The notes beneath the pieces are model-generated. The model was not told the origin of the DNA, did no database searches, and saw nothing but the letters and a program-made list of their open reading frames with translations. DNA of 64,000 nucleotides from NCBI GenBank assembly GCA_963576565.1, contig OY755038.1:138518989-138582988 (forward strand). Reading direction: 5' to 3'. The translations under genes and the position numbers were made by a program. Shown here one piece after another: positions 22,441-33,275 of this stretch (positions are counted from its first letter, which is position 1; each line of letters begins with the position of its first letter). Source of the stretch: Aspidapion aeneum. Its lineage: Eukaryota > Arthropoda > Insecta > Coleoptera > Brentidae.

Positions 22441-25400
22441 CCAAATTTCTTAAATTTTTATTTTTAAATATTCATTATTTTTAGTATCTATTTAATTTCT
22501 ATTATTTTTCAGACCATTGCTGTTTTACTCTTCGTTTCGTGGAATGTATCTGAAAAATAAAAGAAAAATGTCATTTCGGTGGTTTGGGTTGTTTTCTGTT
22601 TGTTAATGTGTTTTCTAAAATATGGCGTCCCATATTGAAATCTACTTACTCCCTTTCAACTCATCCCAGACCACTAAAATAACGTATCTCTCTACCTACC
22701 TCTATTTCTATGTCTTATATCTATTCTTTTTGTTAGATATCTGGACATCTTACCTCTTCTTTCCTATTGCCTAACTTATTCTTCTTATTGTATTTTACCC
22801 TTCTATCTTATTCTTTACTACTTAAATGTCACCTATAATACTAACTAGACACGTATTTAACTTCTCAGGATCAGTCTTTTAACAAACATTGTTTTGAACA
22901 ACCCTACTTAAATATTAATCAGATAAAAATTTTGTTTAATTTCTTTTTTCTCTCTCTCTTTTTTCTAACTAGGTAAGTACCCTCAACCTTTTTACTTTGA
23001 ATTCTCTAGGCGCCTTTCTCACATTTCCACGCCAATAACCTTGGCCTCTTCGCCACCTTCAATACTTCAGTAGGTCCTTTTAATCATTTTTACACTCAAT
23101 TTTACTGCATCACTATCTTTACTTGTTCTATCCTTTAAGACATAACACATGCATTGCATCCATCAAACTGAATTCATTACAGTTAAACCTAGTGCCTCTC
23201 GATATTTTTTCCCGGACTTTTATAATCTCAATCTCAATGTGTGTGTTGAGTTCACTTACAAGAAAGGGTTAATTTTTAAGAGTCAGACTCATTACAGGAG
23301 AATCACGTAGTGCCCAATTTTGGTAACGCATACCATTTCAGCCTTCCTACTACTTCAATTTATCAGCACTTGGAGTACCCCCTTTTTGGCGAGCATCCAC
23401 AACTTACTGTTACAACCTCTGTGTCTCTAGCGCCTATTGCGTTGAATCACTCTCACAAAGACCCTTTGGCCTTCTAATAACACAGTACTCTTCTTAAAAA
23501 ACGCATTTCTTTTAACCAAGTCAAACTCATAACAAGAGATCACGGGGTTGCCATTTCGGTGCACTCGATTAAGCAGAACTCCTATCCGAGAAAAGATTAC
23601 GATCTCTTCTCAGTTCCATTTTCAATTATAAAGTCCTTTGGTGTCACCTTTTTTGGTGGACACCCCTCTACATTTCTTCTTTCTCGCCCTTTGCATCGAT
23701 TTACTTTCCGATGGCCCATTTCGCCTTTCTTCTTCCTCAAACCAACTTTCTTACTATGTTCACAATAACAATATCTGTTGGGTACTTTACCGTATAATAA
23801 TCAAACTTTTACATTTCATGATGGATTCTAATATCTTTTTTCAGAATAGTTTTAACTTATATTTAGATGACTTTTCCTAAATCTTTTTATCCAACCAAAT
23901 ACGCATCATTTAATTACTTTATTTACTGATCCTGAAAAACTGCTTCATTAGCGTACTATTAGTAGTTAGATTTTTTTTTCCTATTTACTATCTCCAAAAC
24001 CTATTCAATTATTATGATTCTTATCTAGCAAATATTTTGTTCTACCACTTCATTACGGCAACCTTTTTCATTTTATTTTATAAAACTCTTCTTGAATTTA
24101 TTTCATCAATATTTATCTAAAATACCTACTTACTTAATAGTTTATACATCTCTTTCCAAATTCAAGCACGGAAAAATAATAGAAATTAAAGTTCTTAAGT
24201 TTATGGTACGCGCACACCGCGTGAAAATGTATTTTCCTTAAAAACGACCTGCACATTTTTTTATTTTTTCTATCTCACTTTCTTTTGTCAGCCACCCTAT
24301 TAGTCTCATTCACATCGGTTCAGTACGGTCAGTAACCGACCCCGTCAATAATATCAGTAATTCAGAATGCTGTAAAAAAATTTGCAATTGTTTTTTATTC
24401 ATAACTGTTTTTTAACTTTATTTTAACTAAATAAACCTTAGTTGTGTAGGTCATGTATTTTTTCTTAGAATCGACATAAACAATATGTGTGGCGTCTACC
24501 TTTGCTAATTGTATCAAATTCATAACGAGGTTAATTATAATGACAATATTTGCAAGCCTAGGGGTTTTTCGTTTGTGACCTGCCAGTTATTATGTACTTT
24601 AATAATTTTATTTAAGTAAAAATACGTGCTAAATGCAATGCGAGAAACGACTGCTACGCGTATTATTAAATTTAAAATCACTTATTTGTAGTCTTGTCAG
24701 TATGTCTGTATTTCATACAACTCAAAAACTATTTGACCGATTCTACTCAAATAATTTTTTTTTTCTGCAAGACTTACCAGCTCTGGTAATTTCTCCTCCC
24801 ATCCAAAGTTCAGCCACTGCCTTCCTCAGACTATATTTCGTGGAGTTACTCCTTACATTACCTGCTAGACAGGTGCCTCGGCGGCAATTCTGGCATCTTA
24901 CCGGACGTCTGCTTTCTTCTTTCAGGATAAATGTGTCCCTTCCTGTATCTTTGCATCTTGCCTTAGCCCTTTTTTGGGTGGTGCCATTCTCTAGCTTTTG
25001 CTATTCCCTTTATTTCGTCCACTTCCCTTCTGGATGCGTGTACCTAGTATTTTTTGACACCACCTAAGGCCTTCCTTGCATTGGTCCAAATGACTTTTAA
25101 CCTCTTATGGTAGAACACCACTGTGTTCTTGTTTATTGATCCCAGACTTTGGGTCCTGTATTATTTTAAAATCTTCTGTATTTAAAATATCTTTGGCTCG
25201 CTGCGGCGAAACTTTTGCCACTGCTTCAACTCAATTTTTTGCAATAAGCGTCCCGATTTTTCCTCGGGAATTCCTTCTTTCCTCCTAAATTTCTTCAGTT
25301 GCTTGGAAAGCTCCTTTTGGGCTCCTTGTAGCTTACTATTTGCTTTGTCGGGCCGAGTTCTCCCCGTTTCTCGTCCACCTCTCTTCTTCTTAAGTCCCGT

Positions 25401-25611
25401 TTTTCCCTCAGGACTCTTTTTTCTGCAACACTCCGTTTGCTTTCTCCGCCTTATTAGCCTAGTTTACGTTCTCGTCAGCGTTGCTTTTCAAGTTCCTAAT
25501 ATCCTTTAGAACTCCTTTATACCTTCTGCAGCATTGGCTCTTTTTCTTCTAAATTCTTCTTACTCCCATTATTAAATACATAACCTCCCTTTTTCTCCGG
25601 AATTCGTGTTT
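22441..25611. other. pyrimidine-rich interior of the LTR element, no gene
   Basis: Long T/C-rich sequence. Two loosely related blocks near 23215-23300 and 23490-23560 (AGTCAGACTCATTACAGGAG and AGTCAAACTCATAACAAGAG) suggest an old duplication. The longest plus-strand frame (24633-25067, 144 codons) is antisense to the element, leucine/phenylalanine-rich from base composition, and matches nothing I know. Confidence 0.5.
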
Positions 25612-26290
25612 TAGTCAACACGTCTATCCTTCAGGACTCCTCTAAATTATCCTTCTCTCTTCCTATTTAATCGTTAAACTCCATTTTCCTTCGGCGTTCA
25701 CGTTTACGTCACGACGTCCTACACGTCGGTTCTGCCCCATAGGCCTAACGAGGCCTTTAATTTCGCTTCCTGAGACCCTAATATCCTTCAGGACTCCTCT
25801 AAATTATTCTTCTATCTTCCTATTTAATCGTTAAACTCCATTTTCCTTCGGAGTTCACGTTTACGTCACGGCGTCCTACGCGTCTGTTCTGCCCCATAGG
25901 CCTACTTTATCTTCTTTAATTTCGCTTCCTGAGACCCTAATATCCTTCAGGACTCCTCTAAATTATCCTTCTATCTTCCTATTTAATCGTTAAACTCCAT
26001 TTTCCTTCGGAGTTCACGTTTACGTCACGACGTCCTACACGTCTGTTCTGCCCCATAGGCCTCCTTTTTCTTCTTTAATTTGGCTTCCTGAGACCCTAAT
26101 TTCCTTCAGGACTCCTCTAAATTATCCTTCTCTCTCTTCCTATTTAATCGTTAAACTCCAGTTTCCTTCGGAGTTCACATTTACGTCACGACTTCCTGTA
26201 ATTCTTTTCTGCCCAATTGGTCTACTTTATCCCTTTTTTTTCAAATTTACTTTTCTTTACTTCCTGAGTCCCTAATTTCCTCTAGAACTA
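25612..26290. repeat. tandem repeat, about 150-167 bp, four copies
   Basis: TCAGGACTCCTCTAAATTAT begins units at 25631, 25798, 25947 and 26106; each holds CTATTTAATCGTTAAACTCC, TTCACGTTTACGTCACGACG and CTGCCCCATAGGCC. Unit length varies by small deletions. Part of the 12-kb LTR element. Confidence 0.88.
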
Positions 26291-27589
26291 CTTTTGCGTT
26301 TTTTTACCTCAGCCGTTCTTCTTTTCAGTGTATTATTTTTGTCCGTGGTCCTTACTTTCCTTAAGGTCTTAATTTCCTACTTTTTATCAACTACCTATGT
26401 GGGATTTGCTTCTTCTAAAATATTGCCCGCCTTTTACCTATCAACAGAAAGTATTTACTTTAGCATATAAAGCTACTTTATGATGAGTTTCAGATATCTC
26501 GATAGATACTATATGGCTAATCAAGATCCACACAAAACGCATACACTGCAACCACTTTAAATATGTACCTGTAGGTTCAATTGGTTTGAAAAAACACATG
26601 TATGTTTTTGCTTTTTTAGCCCCATCAGCTGTAACTTCTCAATGTCTAAAAGGGCTTTTTTTTCCAGCTCAACTCGCTGTAAAGACTCATTACTCAATCT
26701 TTGTAACAGCTGTGGGCAACAATTATTTGTAACATTGCTTAATTCGCATAAAAAACTAATTTTTGACTTTTTAATAACAAATATTGTTATCTTTTCAGTT
26801 TGTTAATCAGCTGTTAGTAGCGCTATATTCAGCCTATCTATGTGTCTTTAAGTTAATTTTTTCCGCAAAATTAAGGATGCATCAATTTATTTTTCACGCT
26901 TTCTAAAAAAAAATTATCCTACATTGTGTTAGTCCTTTGGCCTGGTGAATCTCGCCTTGGTCGCTACTGAATTTTTCTTTTTGTGTAACCCAAATTTTTT
27001 TGGCAATTATTTTTATTTTTTCGTTATTTTGGGACACTTTTTGCAAAATCTCATTTTATGTCTTTTACTTTGTTGAAATATTTTCCTTAAGAACCACAAA
27101 TTTTTAGTTTGTTGCCAATTTACGACCTACTAGAGGTTTGTCTTATTAACTTGCTGGTGCTCAAAAGGTGTTTAACCTTACATATAATGCCGTGACATAA
27201 TAATATAATATAATATCTTTCGGCTTTTTTATTACCAAAAAGAAAAATTACCCTTATAAGTTCTAGTTTATTTCCTAAAAATTTCCCAAAAAGCGAAAAT
27301 ATGTTATATTGCGCCCTGACCTGGGTATTTGCACGGTCTCAACAAAAAAAGGTTTTGTAACTACCTTAGACGCTACTGATTTTTGCGTGTTACCAATTCT
27401 TTTGACAGCTATTTTATTTTTGTCGGTTCGAGGGTCTACCTCTGTCTTGTTTTTAATTTATTTTAGACCTCGTTGAACAATTTTTATTTATTTTTTTTTC
27501 AATTTATTGCCTACTAGAGGTTTGTTTTATTATTTCCTCTAAAACAGCTCCGCTCTTTCTGTTGCTCTATTTTCGTTTAGCAACTTCAA
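26291..27589. other. LTR-element interior, no gene
   Basis: AT-rich, low in open frames. Phrases such as TTTACGACCTACTAGAGGTT (27118) and TTTATTGCCTACTAGAGGTT (27501) repeat about 380 bp apart, indicating another worn duplication. Confidence 0.45.
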
Positions 27590-28917
27590 TCCTCTCCCCA
27601 ATGGATTGACTAAGAGAGAATCAAAGAAAAAAACCAAAGAAATTTTTTGGAATTTTTTATATTAATTTAAGACTAAAATATTTGATTTTGCTTTTTGTTT
27701 GTGTTATTTGTGCTAGAACTCCTCAACTTCGGTATTCTCCCTAGTTGATTGACTAAGAAAAAAAAACAAAGAGAAAATAAATCTCTAAACTTTTTCTGTT
27801 GTTTAAAGACAAAAATAATGAATTTTGCTCTAGGTTCGTGTGCTTTGTGCTCAAAACTTCCCCAACTCCAATATTCTCTTTAATTGACTAACCAAAAAAA
27901 AAACAAAAAAAATATATCTAAACTTTTTCTGTTGATTAAAGAAAAAAATAATTTATTTTTGCTCTGGGTTCGTGTGGTTTATGCGTAGAACTCCCAACTC
28001 CAATATTTTCTGCCAATGACTGACTAAGAAAGAAGTCAAAGAAAAACAACTTTTTTGGAATTTTTGTATTATTTTAAGACTAAAATATTGGATTTTGCCT
28101 TTTGTTTGTGTTATACGTCCTATAACTCCAACTTCAATATTCTTCCTAGTTGATTGACTAATAAAAAAACAACGAAAAAACAAATATTTAGACTTTTAAT
28201 GTTGATTAAAGGAAAAAATAATGAATTTTGCTCTGGGTTTGTGTGCTTTGTGCGTAAAACTCCCAACTGCAATATTTTCTCGAAATGACTGACTAATACA
28301 GAAATCAAAGAAAAACAACTTTTTTGGAATTTTTGTACTATTTTAAGACTAAAATATTGGATTTTGCCTTTTGTTTGTGTTATACGTCCTATAACTCCAA
28401 CTTCAATATTCTTCCTAGTTGATTGACTAATAAAAAAACAACGAAAAAACAAATATTTAGACTTTTAATGTTGATTAAAGGAAAAAATAATGAATTTTGC
28501 TCTGGGTTTGTGTGCTTTGTGCGTAAAACTCCCAACTGCAATATTTTCTCGAAATGACTGACTAATAAAGAAATCAAAGAAAAACAACTTTTTTGGAATT
28601 TTTGTATTATTTTAAGACTAAAATATTGGATTTTGCCTTTTGTTTGTGTTATACGTCCTATAACTCCAACTTCAATATTCTCCCTAGTTGATTGACTAAT
28701 AAAAAAACAACGAAAAAACAAATATTTAGACTTTTAATGTTGATTATAGGAAAAAAATAATGAATTTTGCTCTGGGTTTGTGTGCTTTGTGCGTAAAACT
28801 CCCAACTGCAATATTTTCTTGAAATGACTGACTAATAAAGAAATCAAAGAAAAAACAGCTTTTTTGGAATTTTTATATTAATTTAAGACTAAAATATTGG
28901 ATTTTGCTTTTTCAAAG
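27590..28917. repeat. tandem repeat array ending in three 269-bp units
   Basis: TTATACGTCCTATAACTCCA begins units at 28111, 28380 and 28649, exactly 269 bp apart and almost identical. From 27590 to 28110 the same words (TAGTTGATTGACTAA, AATTTTGCTCTGGGTT) recur in diverged form. The peptides readable on the minus strand (28120, 28389) are the repeat read in frame and not genes. Confidence 0.9.
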
Positions 28918-29983
28918 GTAGCTTTTTAAAGCAATGGCCCTTTCGTTTGGGTCGATAACCTTTAAAGATAGTACAGCATTGATTTTTTGAATTCGTAACG
29001 TTATTGTAACCAGATCGCTTTTTTCCGTTACCTACTAATATTCTTTATGCAATCGGTTGGGTATTTCCTTTGGTACTTTATTTAACAAATCATACTTTCT
29101 TTTCCTATTTTATAAAGTCAGTAGCGTCGTGGGGTTTAGATTTTTTCGAAATATATTATTATATATTTTTTTCCTTCAAAAAACACGCTGTTTACGCTTT
29201 TGCCGTCTCTTTTCTAAATTTTTCCCTATCACTGGTTTAATAATGGCTCAATTGAACTTCTGTGTTTTTAACCTAACCTGTGTGACTACCGCTCTTACGT
29301 AGAGTATATTCGATTTATGGCTCTTTTTTTTCGGTCTGACTGCCACTTTTTGTCACCGTACGTAACCTGGCTGCCAATTTTTGACAGTTTTCGTGCGTTT
29401 AGCCTAATAAGCACCCGGCTTTACCAATTTTGTTAACTTTGTTGAACTTTATTGCTATTCTACCTACGTCTGACTACCAACTTCGTCCGGTGGACCTCTA
29501 AACTACCCTGCAATCAACGCGACTATTTTACCAAGTCTTTTGCCTAACCAGCGTGGTTTTTGTGATAAGAACAAAATATCTTCACGGCGCCCTGGTCAGG
29601 GTTATTGGATAGTTCGTTATCCTGGCCCAAATAGCTCTAAATATTCTTTCTCAAGTTGCCTTAAAAATTCGTCTCTCGGATACACTTGGTTTTCGGTCTG
29701 TGTCTTTTGTGAATTTTCCCCCGCGGTTGGATTACCCAAGTCGATCTCTTGCCACGAAATATTACGGGCCTCCCTTCGGTATTAAGTTTGATCGGTATCC
29801 CGTCCTAAAAAAAATGCGGGATCAATTTTTGTAAGTCTTTGTTTTTTCGCTTCCCTAACTCTCTTCCCTGGTTTCCTTCGTGGCATACGAACAACCCACC
29901 CTTCTTACTGCGAAAAGATACCGCCTCGTCCTCAGGATTCAGTTTCGTTTTACCAAAAAACACGCTGTTTTTTGGTTAGGTTA
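28918..29983. other. LTR-element interior, no gene
   Basis: Mixed-composition sequence. AAAAAACACGCTG occurs at about 29177 and 29955. No domain seen in any frame. Confidence 0.4.
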
Positions 29984-30143
29984 GCCGCCCGCACTTACCC
30001 GGTCTTAACGTTCGTTATAGGGAAAAAAGCCGAAACTTTAGTTAGGCGGCGAGGCGACGCCTCGCCCCGCGGTATTTAGTTCTCACGAGTCTCTGTCAGA
30101 AAAAAGCCCGGAAATATGCATTGTCCGCCTATTTATAAACTAT
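29984..30143 (-). repeat. internal 160-bp copy of part of the LTR
   Basis: GCCGCCCGCACTTACCCGGT through GGCGAGGCGACGCCTCGCCC to CCGCCTATTTATAAACTAT matches 31071-31229 and 19801-19970. It shares right-LTR variants (TTAGGCGGCG, CTCACGAG, AGCCCGG), so it probably derives from that LTR. It contains the TATA-like TATTTATA. It lies about 540 bp inside the element from the right LTR. Confidence 0.85.
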
Positions 30144-30667
30144 GATTCCTGACGAACTTTGGTACGCTCTCTTTTCGCCGCAGTAAGGATGAACCCTATC
30201 CCACTCTCAATTTAAATATACACGATCAAAATTTTCTCTCGCCTGTGGTCCTCCTTTCAAAAGTTATCAGGCCGAAAGTAATTTTGATCACCCTGTATAC
30301 AAATGTAAGAATAGAACTTCGCATACACGCGCCTGAAAATCACGTTCAGTCGAGTAAGCGAAAAAACCGTCTGTTATTTGTTTGTCACTGCTTGTTTTTA
30401 TTATGTGGCTTTACGAGCCGCCGTAATATTTTTTATTTTATTTTTTTAAAGCTATTTGGGCGACACAAAAAAAAATTATTAGTCACTAGGATGGTGCCCT
30501 TGGCCAAATACCTTGCTCTTTTTTTCTTTAATCCCCGCTAGTTGATGAATTGCGAAAAACAAATAATTTTGGACTACGTATATTTAAGAAAACTAAAAAA
30601 AACCCCACTTTATAATTGACTTTTTTCCGTTACAAATTTTAACCCCTGCGTCCCTTTGTATTTTAAA
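30144..30667. other. leader of the 12-kb LTR element, no gene
   Basis: Between the internal LTR copy and the PBS, in the position of a 5' leader for the minus-strand element. A 98-codon plus-strand frame (30245-30541) is antisense and unsupported. Confidence 0.4.
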
Positions 30668-30685
30668 CTCGGCTTGCCTCTACCA
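30668..30685 (-). promoter_or_regulatory. primer binding site of the 12-kb LTR element
   Basis: Minus strand immediately inside the LTR reads TGGTAGAGGCAAGCCGAG. TGG at the first position pairs with the CCA end of a tRNA, as in most LTR elements. I do not assign the tRNA. Confidence 0.65.
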
Positions 30686-31389
30686 TGTCACGAATAGGGG
30701 GGCCTGGGGCTGGTTACAGGTATTGCCCGGTCGTTAATTCTACCTTCCAACCCCAATACTATTTGTTATTAACAATTGTTTAAATGATACCGCGCCGGTC
30801 GAATTGATCTAACGGAGTTATTTCGATTCGAGCCGACGGAGATCTTTGTTTAAAAACTAAGGGCTGCAGATTAAATAACACCTGTAGGGGGTGAAAAGAT
30901 GTATTATAAATACTAAGAACCGGTAACTGATACAACAAAGGTTGGTGAGTTGGCTATGGGGGCGACACCCTGACTTACCTGAAAACAACAGGATTTGCTG
31001 CCGGCTGGTTATCTAGGAACCCCAGTTCACGCCCAAATTATCGTCAGTCGATTACGGCACTCGATGTGGCCGCCCGCACTTACCGGGTCTTAACGTTCGT
31101 TATAGGGAAAAAAAGCCGAAACTTTAGTTAGGCGGCGAGGCGACGCCTCGCCCCGCGGTATTTAGTTCTCACGAGTCTCTGTCAGAAAAAAGCCCGGAAA
31201 TATGCATTGCCCGCCTATTTATAAACTATTTCTGCCAAATTGCAATAATAGTTATTGACGTCAATCGATTTATATCGACTTATAGGTTGTCACAAAAAGT
31301 TAATAAATATAATAATAATAATTATTAAGTTCCTTTTTAATTATTTGGGAAATATTGGTTTGACTTTATGTTAAGCGCCCTTCGTGACA
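30686..31389 (-). repeat. LTR (5' LTR in element sense), 704 bp
   Basis: Second copy of the terminal repeat; shares the TGTCACGAA...TTCGTGACA termini. In minus-strand sense this copy would drive transcription. TATAAATA lies at 31216-31223 (minus strand), with CGGGCAATGC downstream of it. Confidence 0.92.
31216..31223 (-). promoter_or_regulatory. putative TATA box of the 12-kb LTR element
   Basis: Minus strand reads TTTATAAATAGGCGGG. The same sequence sits at 19949-19956 in the other LTR and in the internal LTR fragment. Position inside an LTR supports a promoter role; no transcription data. Confidence 0.5.
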
Positions 31390-31539
31390 ATATACAGGGA
31401 ATCATGGTCAAAATTATATTTAATTTTTTTTTTAAATTGCCGCCTGTGGCAGTGTCAAATTAGAGTTTTTTATACAGTTAGGTTATATTGGTGTTCGGTT
31501 CGGTTCCCCTCGAGACTCCGGAATACAGTGACCCTAAGT

Positions 31540-32662
31540 AGTATCCTTGCTGAGATACAAAACCTAAAGTGTTAGAGAGAGAGAAAGAGATTTTTTATTA
31601 GTTTTTATAGGTTTTATTGTATTTTCTGAAAAACTAAACACTTTTTTTGAAAATAAAATGTTCTTGTAAACGATGTATCACAGGGTGGTCTTGAAGCTCA
31701 GGTGAATTATCCAGGGGCGAACATTAAGGATATTTTTTATAATAAACCGAAATTACTGTTTTTTTTTATTTTTTTAAAAACTGAGCTTTCTAAAAAATAT
31801 ATAACAAACTTTATTATTGGTATTTGAAAAAAAATGTATGACCTGGGGGGGTGTCATTTATGGTTACCACTTCATTGACGTCCTTAAACTGGGGTCATTT
31901 GTGATCCCATAAAATAGTCCCAGTTTGCGGACGCGTCTGATGTGTAATTTGGAACTTTATATTGTCAAAATATAAATCATTTAAAAGGCAATTTTTATGA
32001 CTTATAAAACAGTTGATAAAGCTTTTTCCTTATAAAGCTTAGTTAAAAAAAAACTTATCATGAAAAAAAAAGTTTTATCATTAAAAAAACTACCCCGACG
32101 GACGCCTTTGGAATTATAAATACAACCCCAACGTTAAAAAGTTATACACTATTTAAAATAAAATATTATTGCCTATAGCACAGCCTTTTTGAGATTTTTG
32201 TCAGAAACTTTGTTTAAAAAAAATTAAATACAACGAATAAAATAAGATTTTTAAAAAATAACTTCTATGCGCGGACTTCCGTGAACTGTTAATCTTAGCT
32301 ATAACACGACTATCCCATAGATCGTTTAAAAGAAAATTTGTTTCCAACAAAAAAGTGTTGACATTTTTCTTTTAATTGCTTAATTTTTAAAAACATTAAA
32401 GAAAACTTATAAAGTAAAACTTTTAAAAAAACGTATTTTTTCGTGATCTTTAAAAATAACCATTAACTTGGTGATGAATTATTTAAAAGGTAATTTAATT
32501 ACCTATAACAAAGTTTTTTTTATACATTTTGTATAAAATGCCTACTTTTTGCGAAAATTAGATAAAACCTAATTATTTCGGTGAATTTTGCCTATATTGT
32601 TGAAATACATAGGAAATGAGGGTCTCTCTAACACCTTAGGGTTTGTATCTTAGCAAGTGTTT
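31540..32662. repeat. foldback of about 1.1 kb with degenerate internal repeats
   Basis: CTTGCTGAGATACAAAACCT with AAAGTGTTAGAGAGAG (31550-31590) is the reverse complement of CTCTCTAACACCTTAGGGTT then TGTATCTTAGCAAG (32624-32658). Between them lie degenerate ~180-bp blocks such as CATTGACGTCCTTAAACTGG (31873) and CCCGACGGACGCCTTTGG (32095), related to those at 7.2 and 8.5-9.6 kb. Non-coding. Confidence 0.6.
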
Positions 32663-33275
32663 TAACCAGGCAACTCGGTCATATTTTATTTTGTTGGCCA
32701 TTTATCAGTCTTTATTTTGTTTCATTAAAATTATTCTAAAAAGTGAGTAGTTTTTAAGTTAAAGGCCACTAAAGAAAAAAAGATGGCAAAATCCAAAATG
32801 GCAGCAAAATGGTTGATATCATGACGCGAAAACTATTAGTTTGACAAAAAACCATTTTAATATTTTTGTAGAAAACTTGTTTAAAAAGTTTTTTCTAAAA
32901 CCTTCAAAAACCAAGTTATTTTAAAAAAAATTGAATTTCGGCGCCATTTTTCCAAGATGGCGGTGCGAGCGGACGTTTCTCGAGGTCGCAAACCCACTGG
33001 AATATTAAGGACCATCAACCTTATTGTGCCAAGTTTCAAAACTTTCGGACCTTTTGCACCAAAACGAATTTTTTATGTTTCTAATGATTTGACTAGTATG
33101 GGTAGGTTAATTTTAGAGTTAGGTTTATAAACGTTTTTTTGTCTTGATTAAAAAAAAATTCTTGAACATATGGCAACAACGTTGACTTTAAAATTGCATG
33201 AAGTTGGGTAATTACAAGCTTTTATTTAACTTGAGATTCTCTGTCTAACTAACTAACTATCAAATCTTGTGAAGC
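32663..33275. other. no gene recognised
   Basis: AT-rich. AAGATGGCAAAATCCAAAAT and CCAAGATGGCGGTGCGAGCG near 32780 and 32950 are short AAGATGGC-containing words of the kind found in insect repeats. No coding evidence. Confidence 0.4.

Larger units (their letters stand above)
19411..31389 (-). mobile_element. 12-kb non-coding LTR retrotransposon (LARD-like), reverse orientation
   Basis: Two near-identical ~700-bp LTRs bound 10.56 kb of DNA. Both begin TGTCACGAA and end TTCGTGACA, and ATAT flanks the element on each side (19407-19410, 31390-31393), fitting a 4-bp target duplication. On the minus strand a PBS-like TGGTAGAGGCAAGCCGAG abuts the right LTR, a purine tract AAAGGGGGGA abuts the left LTR, and the LTRs carry TATAAATA in that sense. 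The interior is strikingly pyrimidine-rich on the plus strand, full of tandem repeats, and I found no gag, protease, polymerase or integrase motif on either strand. By layout it is a large retrotransposon derivative mobilised in trans; the partner element is unknown. Confidence 0.85.

Noticed and set aside
24633..25067. 144-codon plus-strand frame inside the 12-kb LTR element
   Set aside because: Leucine/phenylalanine/serine content follows from T/C-rich DNA, it is antisense to the element, and no domain or start context supports it.
27953..28721. Three similar minus-strand frames starting MFFRCFFISQSTR
   Set aside because: They are the 269-bp tandem repeat translated, including the diverged unit; no independent evidence of coding.
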